From positions 1,677,001 through 1,741,000 of the forward strand of contig CP027241.1 in assembly GCA_002999035.1 (NCBI GenBank): a DNA stretch of 64,000 nucleotides, given 5' to 3'. The position numbers and the translations under genes are program-made. Source of the stretch: Lachnospiraceae bacterium oral taxon 500. GTDB taxonomy: Bacteria; Bacillota; Clostridia; Lachnospirales; Vallitaleaceae. The notes beneath the pieces were generated by a model. It was given only the letters and a program-made list of their open reading frames with translations, searched no databases and was not told the origin of the DNA. The first letter of the stretch is position 1, and every line of letters starts with the position of its first letter. Of this stretch, positions 38,706 through 47,157 are shown one piece after another.

Positions 38706-40221
38706 ATTAGCTATTTATCTAAGATTATCCATAGAGGATTATCAAAAAGAAGGAGAAAGTGAAAGCATTCATAACCAAAGGGAATATATCAAAAGTTATA
38801 TAAAAGAGCATAACGATTTAACAGGATATGAAGTATCGGAATATGTAGATGACGGATTTTCAGGCACCAATCCGAACAGACCGGCATACCAAAGATTGCT
38901 TGAGGACTTAAAAAACAATCAGATAGACAGCATTATCGTAAAGGATATGTCCAGATTTTCAAGAGATTATATCGAAATGGGAAACTATTTAGAGAATATC
39001 TTTCCATTTATGGGCATTCGGTTTATTGCTATCAATGATGCTTATGACAGCTCAAAAGAAAGAAATAACGGAACAGAAATTGATACCCAGTTTAAAAGCC
39101 TGTTATATGATTTCTATTCAAAAGAATTATCCCAAAAAATAAGGGGTATCTCTCAAGAGCTAAAATCGCAAGGAAAAAACACGAATGGCTTGGCACCGTT
39201 CGGCTACCTGAAAGACCCGAATAATAAACACCGTATTATCATAGATGAAAAGACGGCATTTATTGTAAAAGAAGCCTTTGAACTTATCTTGCAAGGATAT
39301 TCTTGCAGACAAATAGCAGGAATATTTAATGAAAAAGGATATATTACCCGCTCCGGAAGAAAAGAAGAGCTGGGAATCATAAGCTATGAGAAGAGTTTAA
39401 AAACCGGAACGGAAGTAAAAAAGAGAATGTGGCAGGGAATGACAATTACCCAGATGACCGGTATGGAGCTATATACCGGAGATTATGTGTATAATAAACT
39501 GAAAGAAACCCATATAGGCGGACGAAAAGTGGAAAGGCTGCCCAAAGAAGAGTGGAAAAGAGTAGAAAACACGCATGAAGCAATTATATCCAAAGAAATC
39601 TTTCTAAAAGTGCAGGAGATAAAAAAACAAAGGAGAGGTGAAAATTTTAATCATCGAAAAGAAGCTACAGATGAGTTTATTCCAATATTCAAAAGAAAAG
39701 TATTCTGTAAAGAATGTGGAAGCTCGATGTACTATAGAGGAGAAAGCTATCAATTAAAAAAAGGCGTATATCGGTATAAGCGCTATTATTGTCTATATTG
39801 CAAAGAGAATAAAAGAAGTAATAATATAAAAGAACAAACTTTGGAAGAAGCTGTGTTGAAACGGTTGAAGAATGCCCCTGCTCTGACGAGTAAAGAAAAC
39901 CCTGCACTTGATACAAAAGTAAATCAAAATTATATCAAAGAGATTGAGGATATAAACAGCAGCCTGCAAAAAGAATATGAAAAATATAAAAATAAAGAGC
40001 TATCGAAGGAGGAATATTTACAGGAAAAACAAAATCTCTTGCTGAAAAAACAAAAGTTAGAGCAGGAATTGGAAAAAGAGAGTATTTCCAAACCTGCAAA
40101 TGAGCTACCCGATTTCGCAGGTGGTAGCAAAATCACGAAAGAACTTGTGGATACTATGGTGGAAAAAATTGTGGTATCAAGATATGGAGAGGTAGAAATT
40201 GAATTAAAAGAAAGGGAATAA
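38698..40221 (+). CDS. Large serine recombinase 3 of three
   Basis: A 507-residue large serine recombinase with IYLRLSIEDYQKEGESES, VDDGFSGTNPNRPAYQ, VKDMSRFSRDYIEMG, a zinc ribbon CKECGSSMYYRG, then CLYCKENK, and a C-terminal coiled coil. The ATG lies seven bases after GGAGGG and overlaps recombinase 2 by eight bases. It is the last gene of the integration operon. Confidence 0.9.
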   Translation: MSKLAIYLRLSIEDYQKEGESESIHNQREYIKSYIKEHNDLTGYEVSEYVDDGFSGTNPNRPAYQRLLEDLKNNQIDSIIVKDMSRFSRDYIEMGNYLENIFPFMGIRFIAINDAYDSSKERNNGTEIDTQFKSLLYDFYSKELSQKIRGISQELKSQGKNTNGLAPFGYLKDPNNKHRIIIDEKTAFIVKEAFELILQGYSCRQIAGIFNEKGYITRSGRKEELGIISYEKSLKTGTEVKKRMWQGMTITQMTGMELYTGDYVYNKLKETHIGGRKVERLPKEEWKRVENTHEAIISKEIFLKVQEIKKQRRGENFNHRKEATDEFIPIFKRKVFCKECGSSMYYRGESYQLKKGVYRYKRYYCLYCKENKRSNNIKEQTLEEAVLKRLKNAPALTSKENPALDTKVNQNYIKEIEDINSSLQKEYEKYKNKELSKEEYLQEKQNLLLKKQKLEQELEKESISKPANELPDFAGGSKITKELVDTMVEKIVVSRYGEVEIELKERE

Positions 40222-40235
40222 TTTATGACAAAAAA

Positions 40236-40334
40236 TTTTACTTATAAGGATAACAGATATTTTAAGTAAAAAAAGTGATTGAAAATTTTACTTAAAACTG
40301 ATATTCTGATTGTAAGTAAAAAAAATTTAACTTA
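40236..40334 (+). promoter_or_regulatory. Repeated TTTTACTTA / TAAGTAAAA operators of the Fic gene
   Basis: TTTTACTTA (40236, 40286) and its inverse TAAGTAAAA (40263, 40313) alternate in two units 50 bases apart, with a further TTTAACTTA at 40326. A weak promoter (TTGAAA 40280, TATTCT 40302) lies between them. The layout suggests autoregulation, perhaps by the winged helix of the Fic protein. Confidence 0.5.
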
Positions 40335-40346
40335 GAGGATTGGATT

Positions 40347-41495
40347 ATGAAATTAGAAACAAATAGAGCCGGTATATTGAAAAGGATGCAAAGTGATTAT
40401 GAGTGCTTTATTCCCCATAATTTAAAAGAATTGAAATTGGACATAGATGATCAGCTTCAGAGTTTGATAAATAAAGCCTATTTGCTTTTAGGAAGGTTAG
40501 ACGGTATGGCAATTACCTTGCCGGACATTGATCTTTTTGTGTCTATGTATGTGCAAAAAGAAGCAGTTATCAGCTCTCAAATAGAGGGGACACAGGCTTC
40601 TTTGATTGATGTTTTACAAAAAGATAGAAATAACGAAAAAATAAAAGACACAGAGGAAATTGTCAATTATATAAAAGCAACAAATTATGCGTTTAAAAGA
40701 TTGGAAGAGCTGCCTTTATGTATGAGATTGATTAAAGAAACGCATTCTGTTTTATTGTCGGGTGTCAGAGGCAATGAAAAATCACCGGGAGAGTTTAGAA
40801 AATCTCAAAATTGGATTGGATATACCGGATGTACATTAAATACAGCAAGCTTTGTTCCGCCCTCTCCGGAGGAAATGGAGCATTCTCTGAGTGATTTAGA
40901 GAAATATATACATGAAGACAGTTCTATTTCAAATCTGATAAAGACTGCATTGATTCACTATCAGTTTGAAACGATACACCCATTCTTAGACGGTAACGGG
41001 AGAATGGGAAGATTGCTTATTGTATTGTTTTTGAAAGAGCGAGGGTTGATTGAATATCCCGTTTTGTATTTAAGTTACTTTTTCAAAAAAAATAGAAACA
41101 GATATTATGAATTATTGAATAATGTTCGTATCAAAGGAGAATTTGAAGAATGGATTAAATTTTTCATAGAAGGAATATGTGAAATATCTGAGGATGCTAT
41201 TTCATCAATCCAAAAAATTCTAAAATTAAAAAGGATTGATATGGAAAAAATTCGTAATATACCAAAGGGAAATATTTCAAGTCTTCTTTTGGTATATGAT
41301 TACCTGTTAAAGCATCCATTCTTGGAAACGGAAGACATCAGGCTCTTGTCAGATTTGAGTAAACCAACGGTAAATAAATTACTTGAAACTTTAACAGAAC
41401 TTGAAATATTGGAACTCGTGGAGGAAAAGAAAAGATATAAGCAATATGTATATAAAAAGTATGTCGATATTCTTTCTGAAGGAACAATATTATAA
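40347..41495 (+). CDS. Fic-family AMP-transferase with winged-helix tail
   Basis: A 382-residue Fic protein. An N-terminal inhibitory helix, SSQIEGTQ (about 75-82), precedes the canonical active site HPFLDGNGRMGR (about 211-222). The C-terminal region (about 310-380, ETEDIRLLSDLSKPTVNKLLETL) is a winged-helix DNA-binding fold. Full active-site and inhibitory motifs imply a regulated AMPylator. The target is unknown. Class II Fic proteins with this tail occur on mobile elements as toxin-like or regulatory cargo. It is the last gene of element A and is followed by its own terminator. Confidence 0.88.
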   Translation: MKLETNRAGILKRMQSDYECFIPHNLKELKLDIDDQLQSLINKAYLLLGRLDGMAITLPDIDLFVSMYVQKEAVISSQIEGTQASLIDVLQKDRNNEKIKDTEEIVNYIKATNYAFKRLEELPLCMRLIKETHSVLLSGVRGNEKSPGEFRKSQNWIGYTGCTLNTASFVPPSPEEMEHSLSDLEKYIHEDSSISNLIKTALIHYQFETIHPFLDGNGRMGRLLIVLFLKERGLIEYPVLYLSYFFKKNRNRYYELLNNVRIKGEFEEWIKFFIEGICEISEDAISSIQKILKLKRIDMEKIRNIPKGNISSLLLVYDYLLKHPFLETEDIRLLSDLSKPTVNKLLETLTELEILELVEEKKRYKQYVYKKYVDILSEGTIL

Positions 41496-41509
41496 AGAAC
41501 GATTAGAAG

Positions 41510-41540
41510 AATCACTTAAAGAAATTTAGGTGATTTTTTT
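41510..41540 (+). terminator. Terminator of the Fic gene at the right edge of element A
   Basis: AATCAC pairs with GTGATT (inner AAA/TTT) and is followed by seven T residues. Sequence from about 41545 on is unrelated ABC transporter DNA, so the element boundary lies close by. Confidence 0.7.
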
Positions 41541-41563
41541 ATATCATATACTTGACATTGTAG

Positions 41564-42211
41564 GGAAAAAGTACTTTAGCTAAACTTTTAATTCACTACT
41601 ATGATGTTTTAGATGGAAGCATAAGCATTGGGGGACAAGACTTACGAGATATAAGATTGGAATCTCTCAATAAGCAAATTTCTTATGTAGCACAAGACCA
41701 ATATTTATTTAATACTTCGCTTTTAGAGAATATTCGTATTGGTAATTTAGCTGCAAGCGATGATGAGGTTATGGAAGCAGCTAAAAAAGCCCAGTGCATG
41801 GAATTCTTAAATAGACTTCCGGATGGTATTTATTCTTTAGCTGGGGAAGCAGGAAAGATGCTTTCAGGTGGAGAAAGGCAAAGAATATCATTAGCGAGAG
41901 CTATTTTGAAGAATGCTCCGATTGTTGTACTTGATGAGGCAACAGCCTACGCAGATCCGGAAAATGAAGAAAAAATGGAAGGGGCTATTCGTGAACTTGT
42001 AAAAGGAAAAACCTTAATTGTTATTGCACATAAGTTGCCATCTATTGTAGATGCAGATCAGATATTGGTCATGGATCATGGTAATTTAGTTGCGAATGGA
42101 AAGCATAAAGATTTATTGGAATCTTCAGCAGAATATCGTAAATTATGGGATGCGACACTATTTAGTAAAGATTGGAAAATCAGCAGAAAGGAAGGTGAAA
42201 TGAATGTTTAG
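41564..42211 (+). pseudogene. 5'-truncated ABC exporter, ATPase domain only
   Basis: The frame opens abruptly inside Walker A (GKSTLAKLLIHYYDVLDG), preceded by an in-frame TAG. It runs through the Q loop region (YVAQDQYLFNTS), signature MLSGGERQRISLARAIL, Walker B IVVLDEATAYAD and H-loop. The membrane domain (about 370 residues) and the first part of Walker A are gone. It overlaps the next ABC gene by eight bases, so it was the first half of a heterodimeric exporter. The break probably marks the insertion of element A; the missing 5' part should lie beyond its other end. Confidence 0.8.
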
Positions 42212-43949
42212 ACTAATTTCAAGAATTTTAAATTTATCAGGTAAATACAAAAACAGAATAAAGTCCGCATTTATATTTGCCTTTGTTGAATCTATATTAA
42301 GTAAAATGCCTATATTTGTTGCATTTACCGTTTTGATTGGATTTTATGAAAAAACGAACACCTCCAAAACTTTTCTATATGTAGGAGTAGGACTTGTTTT
42401 AGTGGTTTTATTACAAGCAGTGGATCACTTCTTAAGCGATAAATTGCAAAGTGCCGCCGGCTTTATGATTTTTGCTGATAAAAGAATGGAGCTTGGAAAT
42501 CATCTTAGAAAGCTCCCGATGGGATACTTTACAACAGGTAATTTAGGAAAAATAAATTCTGTTTTAAGTTCGGACATGGCTTTTATTGAAGAAGTTTCCA
42601 TGAGTACGATTGCAAATATGATGAGCTATGTATTATCAACGCTTGTACTAACAATATTCATGTTTGTTTTAGATTACAGAATTGGACTGATTGCGGTGTG
42701 TGTAACATTGGTTGCAACACTGCTTGCAAATAGCATGAATAAGATGTCTTTATCGGAAGCGGCTATTAGACAAGAACAAAGTGAAAAACTAACGGATGCA
42801 GTTTTATCATTTGCTGAGGGTATAGGTGTCATTAAAAGTTACAACCTTTTAGGCGAAAATTCTAAATCTCTTACAGATAATTTTGTATCCTCAAAGGACA
42901 CATCTATAAAATTTGAAAATAAAATAACACCATGGACAACCGGTTTAAATATTATTTATGGAATTGGCATTACATTTATTTTAGCAGCAGCTCTATATCT
43001 TAATTATCAAGGAACTTTGGGACTTGCGTATATGTTGGGGCTTATTTTGTTTGTGTTTGACTTATTCAGCCCTTTAAAAACACTTTACGGAGAAGCTACA
43101 AGGCTTACCGTAATGAACGCTGCTTTGGATCGCATTGAAGAAGTGTTAAATGAAACTGAATTACAAGATGTAGGCAAAAAACATATCTCAAAATCTGATA
43201 CCTCAGAACCTGAAATTTGTTTTAATCATGTTAAATTTTCTTATGGCGAAAAAGAGGTCTTACATGATATGAGTTTCAAAATGAATAAGAATACAATGAC
43301 GGCTTTAGTTGGACAGTCCGGAGGAGGAAAATCCACAGTGGCAAATCTTTTGGCAAGATTCTGGGATGTAGACTCCGGTGAAATTTTGATTAGAGGAGTG
43401 AATATAAAGGATGTTTCACTGTCTGAATTGATGTCGGAAATCAGTATGGTTTTCCAGAGAGTTTATTTATTCCAAGATACAATTTTTAATAATATTGCTA
43501 TGGGAAAAGAAAATGCAACGAAAGAAGAAGTTATAGAAGCTGCCCAAAAAGCAAGATGCTATGATTTTATTATGGCACTTCCTGATGGATTTGACACTAT
43601 GATTGGAGAGGGAGGAGCAACTCTATCCGGTGGTGAAAAACAAAGAATTTCTATTGCTCGCTGCATATTAAAAGATGCTCCTATTGTAATTCTTGACGAG
43701 GCAACAGCAAGTGTTGATGTGGACAATGAAAGCTATATACAGGAAGCAATCAGTGAATTGGTAAAGAATAAAACCTTATTAGTTATTGCTCACAGATTAA
43801 ATACGATTAGGGATGCCGACAATATTGTTGTAATCAAGGAAGGGAATATTGCAGAACAAGGAAACCATGAGGATTTAATGAATTCAAATGGAATCTATAA
43901 AAATATGGTTGAGTTACAAGAAAAGAATAAAGGCATAAAAATCTTATAG
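42204..43949 (+). CDS. ABC exporter, permease-ATPase half
   Basis: A 581-residue half-transporter. Six membrane helices (about 20-300) are followed by an ATPase with Walker A GQSGGGKST, signature TLSGGEKQRISIARCIL, Walker B IVILDEATASVD and His in IAHRLN. It normally pairs with the upstream subunit, which is truncated here, so function is doubtful unless it forms a homodimer. It is homologous to the intact pair at 53494-56987 in element C. Typical substrates are drugs or peptides. Confidence 0.88.
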   Translation: MFRLISRILNLSGKYKNRIKSAFIFAFVESILSKMPIFVAFTVLIGFYEKTNTSKTFLYVGVGLVLVVLLQAVDHFLSDKLQSAAGFMIFADKRMELGNHLRKLPMGYFTTGNLGKINSVLSSDMAFIEEVSMSTIANMMSYVLSTLVLTIFMFVLDYRIGLIAVCVTLVATLLANSMNKMSLSEAAIRQEQSEKLTDAVLSFAEGIGVIKSYNLLGENSKSLTDNFVSSKDTSIKFENKITPWTTGLNIIYGIGITFILAAALYLNYQGTLGLAYMLGLILFVFDLFSPLKTLYGEATRLTVMNAALDRIEEVLNETELQDVGKKHISKSDTSEPEICFNHVKFSYGEKEVLHDMSFKMNKNTMTALVGQSGGGKSTVANLLARFWDVDSGEILIRGVNIKDVSLSELMSEISMVFQRVYLFQDTIFNNIAMGKENATKEEVIEAAQKARCYDFIMALPDGFDTMIGEGGATLSGGEKQRISIARCILKDAPIVILDEATASVDVDNESYIQEAISELVKNKTLLVIAHRLNTIRDADNIVVIKEGNIAEQGNHEDLMNSNGIYKNMVELQEKNKGIKIL

Positions 43950-43979
43950 AAATATATTTATAGCAATGGAGGAAAATAA

Positions 43980-45326
43980 TTGAAACAAGAAATGAAAGAA
44001 CAACTACTAAGCAAAAGACCGATAGACTTGCTCTTTCAGCTATCTGTTCCGGCAGTTATAGGAATGATAGTCATCGGTCTATATCCGTTAATGGATGGGA
44101 TTTTTGCAGGTAAAATCATAGGACAAACAGCAATGACCGCTTGTGGTGTTGCAATGCCCCTCACCTTTTTTAACAGCGGTGTTTCAACCTTGCTTGGTGT
44201 AGGTTCTGCGTCTGTCCTATCACGAGCCATTGGAAAAGGGGATCAGAAAACTGTAGATAAAATTATGGGTAACTTAATCTTTTGGGTGATTTTGTTCTCT
44301 GCTATCATCACAGTCGGAGGAATCCTCCTCGCACCACACTTTTTAGATATGGTCGGTGCAACAGGTGAAATTAAAGCCTATGGTATCAGATACCTTAGAG
44401 TGATTTTTATAGGTTCTCTATTTGTGAACTTTACACAGTCTGCCAATATGGTGATGCGTGGCGAAGGACTGATGAAAAAAGCCATGCTGATTATGGGTTT
44501 TGGTGCTTTGCTTAATATCATACTTGATCCGATACTAATGACCGTTATGGGTGAATACGCTATTGAAGGTGCTGCCCTTGCAACGATCACAGCCCAATTT
44601 GTTCAAGCTGCTGTAACACTACATTATTTCTTGAAAAAGAGTAAGGTCGTTAAAATTCATAAGATACAGTCTGATGCGGAAATTAAAAAAGAAATGTTTT
44701 CTGTCGGTTCATCCGCTATGATGATGCAGCTCTTATTTATGATACAACAAACAATGCTTTATAAAATGGCATTTAAGTATGGTGGGGATACGAACGGAAT
44801 TTTGATGGCAGCATCGCTTCGTGTATATGCCTTTTCATTTATTCCGCTTTGGGGAATGAGTCAGGGGCTGCAACCTGTGGTTGGTACAAACTTCGGAGCA
44901 AAACAGTTTGACAGAGTAAGACAAGGTATGAAGGTATTTTCTATTGGCGGACTTATCCTTGCAGCAATCTTTTGGCTTCCATCTTTACTGTTTTCAAGTC
45001 AGATCCTTTCCTTGTTCGGTGTAGAAGCAGGCATTATTGCACAGGGAGTAGGAAACTTCAGATTGTTCTATTCTGTATTTATCTTGTACGGAGTAATGGT
45101 GATGACTATTACATTCTTCCAATCAATCGGAAACGGAAAGAAAGCCGGAACTATTGTTATGCTTAGACAGTTATTCTTATTTGTTCCTGCAATGATCTTT
45201 TTACCAATGGTATTTGGAATAAAAGCGGTATGGTTCACACAACCACTGGTGGATTTCATTATGATTATGGTTGGAATACTTATGATGCTTAGTGAACTTA
45301 ATAAAATGGGAAAAGACAAAGCGTAA
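43980..45326 (+). CDS. MATE-family efflux transporter
   Basis: A 448-residue protein with about twelve membrane helices in two similar halves. It starts at TTG 43980, seven bases after GGAGG. Motifs include PAVIGMIVIGLYPLMDGIFA, VGSASVLSRAIGKG and GMSQGLQPVVGTNFGA, typical of the MATE/DinF-like sodium- or proton-driven drug exporters of Firmicutes. It follows the ABC gene by 30 bases and belongs to the same cargo operon. Multidrug export is expected. Confidence 0.88.
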   Translation: MKQEMKEQLLSKRPIDLLFQLSVPAVIGMIVIGLYPLMDGIFAGKIIGQTAMTACGVAMPLTFFNSGVSTLLGVGSASVLSRAIGKGDQKTVDKIMGNLIFWVILFSAIITVGGILLAPHFLDMVGATGEIKAYGIRYLRVIFIGSLFVNFTQSANMVMRGEGLMKKAMLIMGFGALLNIILDPILMTVMGEYAIEGAALATITAQFVQAAVTLHYFLKKSKVVKIHKIQSDAEIKKEMFSVGSSAMMMQLLFMIQQTMLYKMAFKYGGDTNGILMAASLRVYAFSFIPLWGMSQGLQPVVGTNFGAKQFDRVRQGMKVFSIGGLILAAIFWLPSLLFSSQILSLFGVEAGIIAQGVGNFRLFYSVFILYGVMVMTITFFQSIGNGKKAGTIVMLRQLFLFVPAMIFLPMVFGIKAVWFTQPLVDFIMIMVGILMMLSELNKMGKDKA

Positions 45327-45417
45327 ATACAAGGACATTTGATATAAAAGCGAAAATAATCAAAAGAGGCTGTAGGTATGGATGCTATTTATCTATAATG
45401 AACGGAGGGAAAGGGAG

Positions 45418-45501
45418 ATGAACAAGTGTATAAGTTACCTTGTAGAATTGAAATGGAATAAAAACACTCCTTTTTTCTATAATCCTTGTAGTTGTCTGTG
45501 A
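45418..45501 (+). CDS. Short ORF of unknown nature
   Basis: A 27-codon ORF (MNKCISYLVELKWNK...) with a purine-rich AAGGGAG directly before the ATG. It may be a leader peptide or the N-terminal remnant of a lost gene. I recognise no family; the rest of 45327-45564 is AT-rich without a gene. Confidence 0.3.
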   Translation: MNKCISYLVELKWNKNTPFFYNPCSCL

Positions 45502-45564
45502 TTACGCATACTTTCTTAAACAATTAAATATAATTAGTGTAAAGATACATTTCTTTCATTGTGT

Positions 45565-45648
45565 AGGACTTCTTATGCCCAGATGCAGAAGTCCTCCTTT
45601 TTTTGTCTGAAAAACGGTCAGTCAGAAGAAACGGAGGACTTCAAAATG
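45565..45648 (+). promoter_or_regulatory. Riboregulator-like leader of sigma-like gene 2
   Basis: AGGACTTC (45565-45572) pairs with GAAGTCCT (in 45588-45597), followed by eight T. GAAGTCCTCC can instead pair fully with GGAGGACTTC (45633-45642), the ribosome site of the next gene. The three segments changed together relative to 33917-34002, which supports RNA pairing. Confidence 0.62.
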
Positions 45649-46056
45649 AAAAAAGAATTTTATCTATATGTAAACGGACAAAAGGTAAAAGTCAGTGAGG
45701 AGATATACAAAGTCTACTGGCGGGAAAGAGAACATGAAAAGTATTTAGAGCAGGTGGACAGAAAAAACCACTTGCTCTTTTTTTCGTCCTTGGATCAGGA
45801 TGGACATTTTGCAGAGAACATCATTGATGAAAGTGTTGATGTCGAAAAGATTGTCGAAACACAGATGATGATTGAAGCAGTCAGAAATGCCATATCAAGA
45901 CTCAATGCAGAAGAAAGGGACATCATAGAGCGGTTGTACTTTCAGGACGAAACCGTCCGCTCGGTAGCAAGGCTAAAAAGTATCACACACCCGGCTTTGA
46001 TTAAGAAAAGAAATAAAATCTTAGAGAAGCTGAAGAAATTTATCGAAGAAATTTAG
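45646..46056 (+). CDS. Sigma-70 region 4-like regulator, copy 2
   Basis: A 136-residue homologue of the 34007 protein. The N-terminus (FYLYVNGQKVKVSEEIYKVY) and middle (SVDVEKIVETQMMIE) match closely. The C-terminus is a sigma region 4-like helix-turn-helix (ISRLNAEERDIIERLYF, then TVRSVARLKSITHPALIKKRNKIL). GGAGG lies nine bases before ATG 45646; the open frame upstream runs through the leader hairpin and is not used. It probably regulated the recombinase module that element C later disrupted. Confidence 0.75.
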   Translation: MKKEFYLYVNGQKVKVSEEIYKVYWREREHEKYLEQVDRKNHLLFFSSLDQDGHFAENIIDESVDVEKIVETQMMIEAVRNAISRLNAEERDIIERLYFQDETVRSVARLKSITHPALIKKRNKILEKLKKFIEEI

Positions 46057-46071
46057 AATTTCGGTAACCAA

Positions 46072-46121
46072 AGGGGTCAAATTTTCCTTATATAAAGTGA
46101 AGGGGAGTTTGACCTCTTTTA
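46072..46121 (+). terminator. Terminator after sigma-like gene 2
   Basis: AGGGGTCAAA pairs with TTTGACCTCT, extended by TTTTCCTT/AAGGGGAG, and is followed by T residues. Confidence 0.78.
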
Positions 46122-46192
46122 CTTTCTTTTATTAAGAGATAGGTTGCTATGGCAAATTGGAAAATAGAAAGAAAAATCCCTTTCAAATATTT

Positions 46193-46500
46193 TGTTCTTT
46201 GACAACTGAATAGACCAAGGTAGGACTTTATCTGCTTGTGGAGGATTATGACTTACGCCAAGACCTTTCTGCTGATTGATTTCGGTTTTATGAATACTGG
46301 GTAAACCAAGGAAATAAGAAAGTGAGCGACAAATAAGAAAACATAAAAAACAGATGTGGCAGTCTGTTCGTTGATACAAGCAGTGATAATGATACTTCAA
46401 TAGTTTATGCCGGCTCGTCTGGAATAAGAGGCGGAGGTGAGATTCCTATGTTGTCAGCCAAGACACCTACCAATGTCAAAAAACTTAAAGAAAGAAAATA
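46193..46500 (+). ncRNA. Conserved structured noncoding region, copy 2
   Basis: The homologue of 34577-34930, beginning with the BoxA-like TGTTCTTTGACAAC and holding the same conserved blocks in the same order over about 300 bases. It sits between the sigma-like gene and the small ORF/recombinase genes, exactly as copy 1 does. Spacers vary while blocks persist, as expected of a structured RNA rather than recent duplication. Confidence 0.65.
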
Positions 46501-46501
46501 A
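46448..46501 (+). CDS. Short conserved leader peptide MLSAKTP, copy 2
   Basis: A 17-codon ORF (MLSAKTPTNVKKLKERK) with GGAGGTGA eight bases upstream of the ATG. Translation would run through the 3' end of the conserved RNA. Confidence 0.58.
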   Translation: MLSAKTPTNVKKLKERK

Positions 46502-46520
46502 CGGTGGAAGGAGCTTTTTT

Positions 46521-46751
46521 ATGAACACAGAAGAATTAACAAGATATAAAAATATGTCGGTGAATGAGATTGATCAAAGACTCGTTCCGGACATTGAAGA
46601 TATAAAGAATAAGAAAAATATGGATCCGCTTTCCATGTATTTTATGAAAGTCGGAAATGTTATCGTCAAATGCAGTTATGCAGGGAACGGAAGAAGCTTA
46701 GCGGATTGCTTTTTGTCCTATTTAGAAAAGAAAGCGATGCTGCTTGATTAA
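46521..46751 (+). CDS. Small conserved mobile-element protein (DUF6870-like)
   Basis: A 76-residue protein starting MNTEELTRYKNMSVNEIDQR, with a C-terminal VGNVIVKCSYAGNGRSLADC, then FLSYLEK. It resembles short proteins found before serine recombinases in Clostridia (possibly DUF6870, from memory). GGAAGGAG precedes ATG 46521. It takes the place held by the TnpW-like ORF in copy 1. Function unknown. Confidence 0.55.
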   Translation: MNTEELTRYKNMSVNEIDQRLVPDIEDIKNKKNMDPLSMYFMKVGNVIVKCSYAGNGRSLADCFLSYLEKKAMLLD

Positions 46752-46787
46752 AAATATGATAAAAGGGGCAGACTTTTTTACGAATTT

Positions 46788-46797
46788 ATGGTATAAT
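46788..46797 (+). promoter_or_regulatory. Extended -10 promoter of the interrupted recombinase
   Basis: TGGTATAAT (46789-46797) is an extended -10 box without a clear -35. TTATGGTATAAT recurs ahead of the element C recombinase on the minus strand, and GGTATAAT ahead of recombinase 1. The leader hairpin ACTCCAA/TTGGAGG behind it masks the ribosome site. Confidence 0.5.
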
Positions 46798-46895
46798 ACG
46801 AATCAAATAGGGATACAACTTAAATAAGTGCTTGAAAAGACTCCAAGTTATCATATTTCTCTTGAAAAAGAATATGAAAGTTTGGAGGTTTTGTT

Positions 46896-47098
46896 ATGTC
46901 TAAAAGAATTTCGGATACCTGTCGGGTAGCCATGTATCTTCGACTATCTCAGGATGACGAAAAATACGATAAAGATTTCAAGGCGGAAAGCAACAGTATT
47001 TCCAATCAAAGACTTCAAATCCAAGATTACATTGATAAAAACGAGGAGATGGAGCTTGCAAAGGAATATGTGGATGACGGATATTCAGGAATCAATTT
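46896..47098 (+). pseudogene. Serine recombinase cut by insertion of element C
   Basis: The N-terminal 67 codons of a large serine recombinase (VAMYLRLSQDDEKYDKDF, then YVDDGYSGINF) with a good TTGGAGG ribosome site. Homology stops at about 47098, where FERP would be expected; the frame runs into foreign sequence and ends at 47114. The remainder is not in the window and should lie past the far end of element C. Confidence 0.85.
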
Positions 47099-47157
47099 TG
47101 TTGAAGTGGGATAACGTAACTTTTTCAAGGGGTGCGTTGTCCCGCTTATTTTTTGCG

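Noticed and set aside
45559-45645. N-terminal extension of sigma-like protein 2
   Set aside because: It would translate the leader hairpin; the homologue at 34007 and the GGAGG place the start at 45646.
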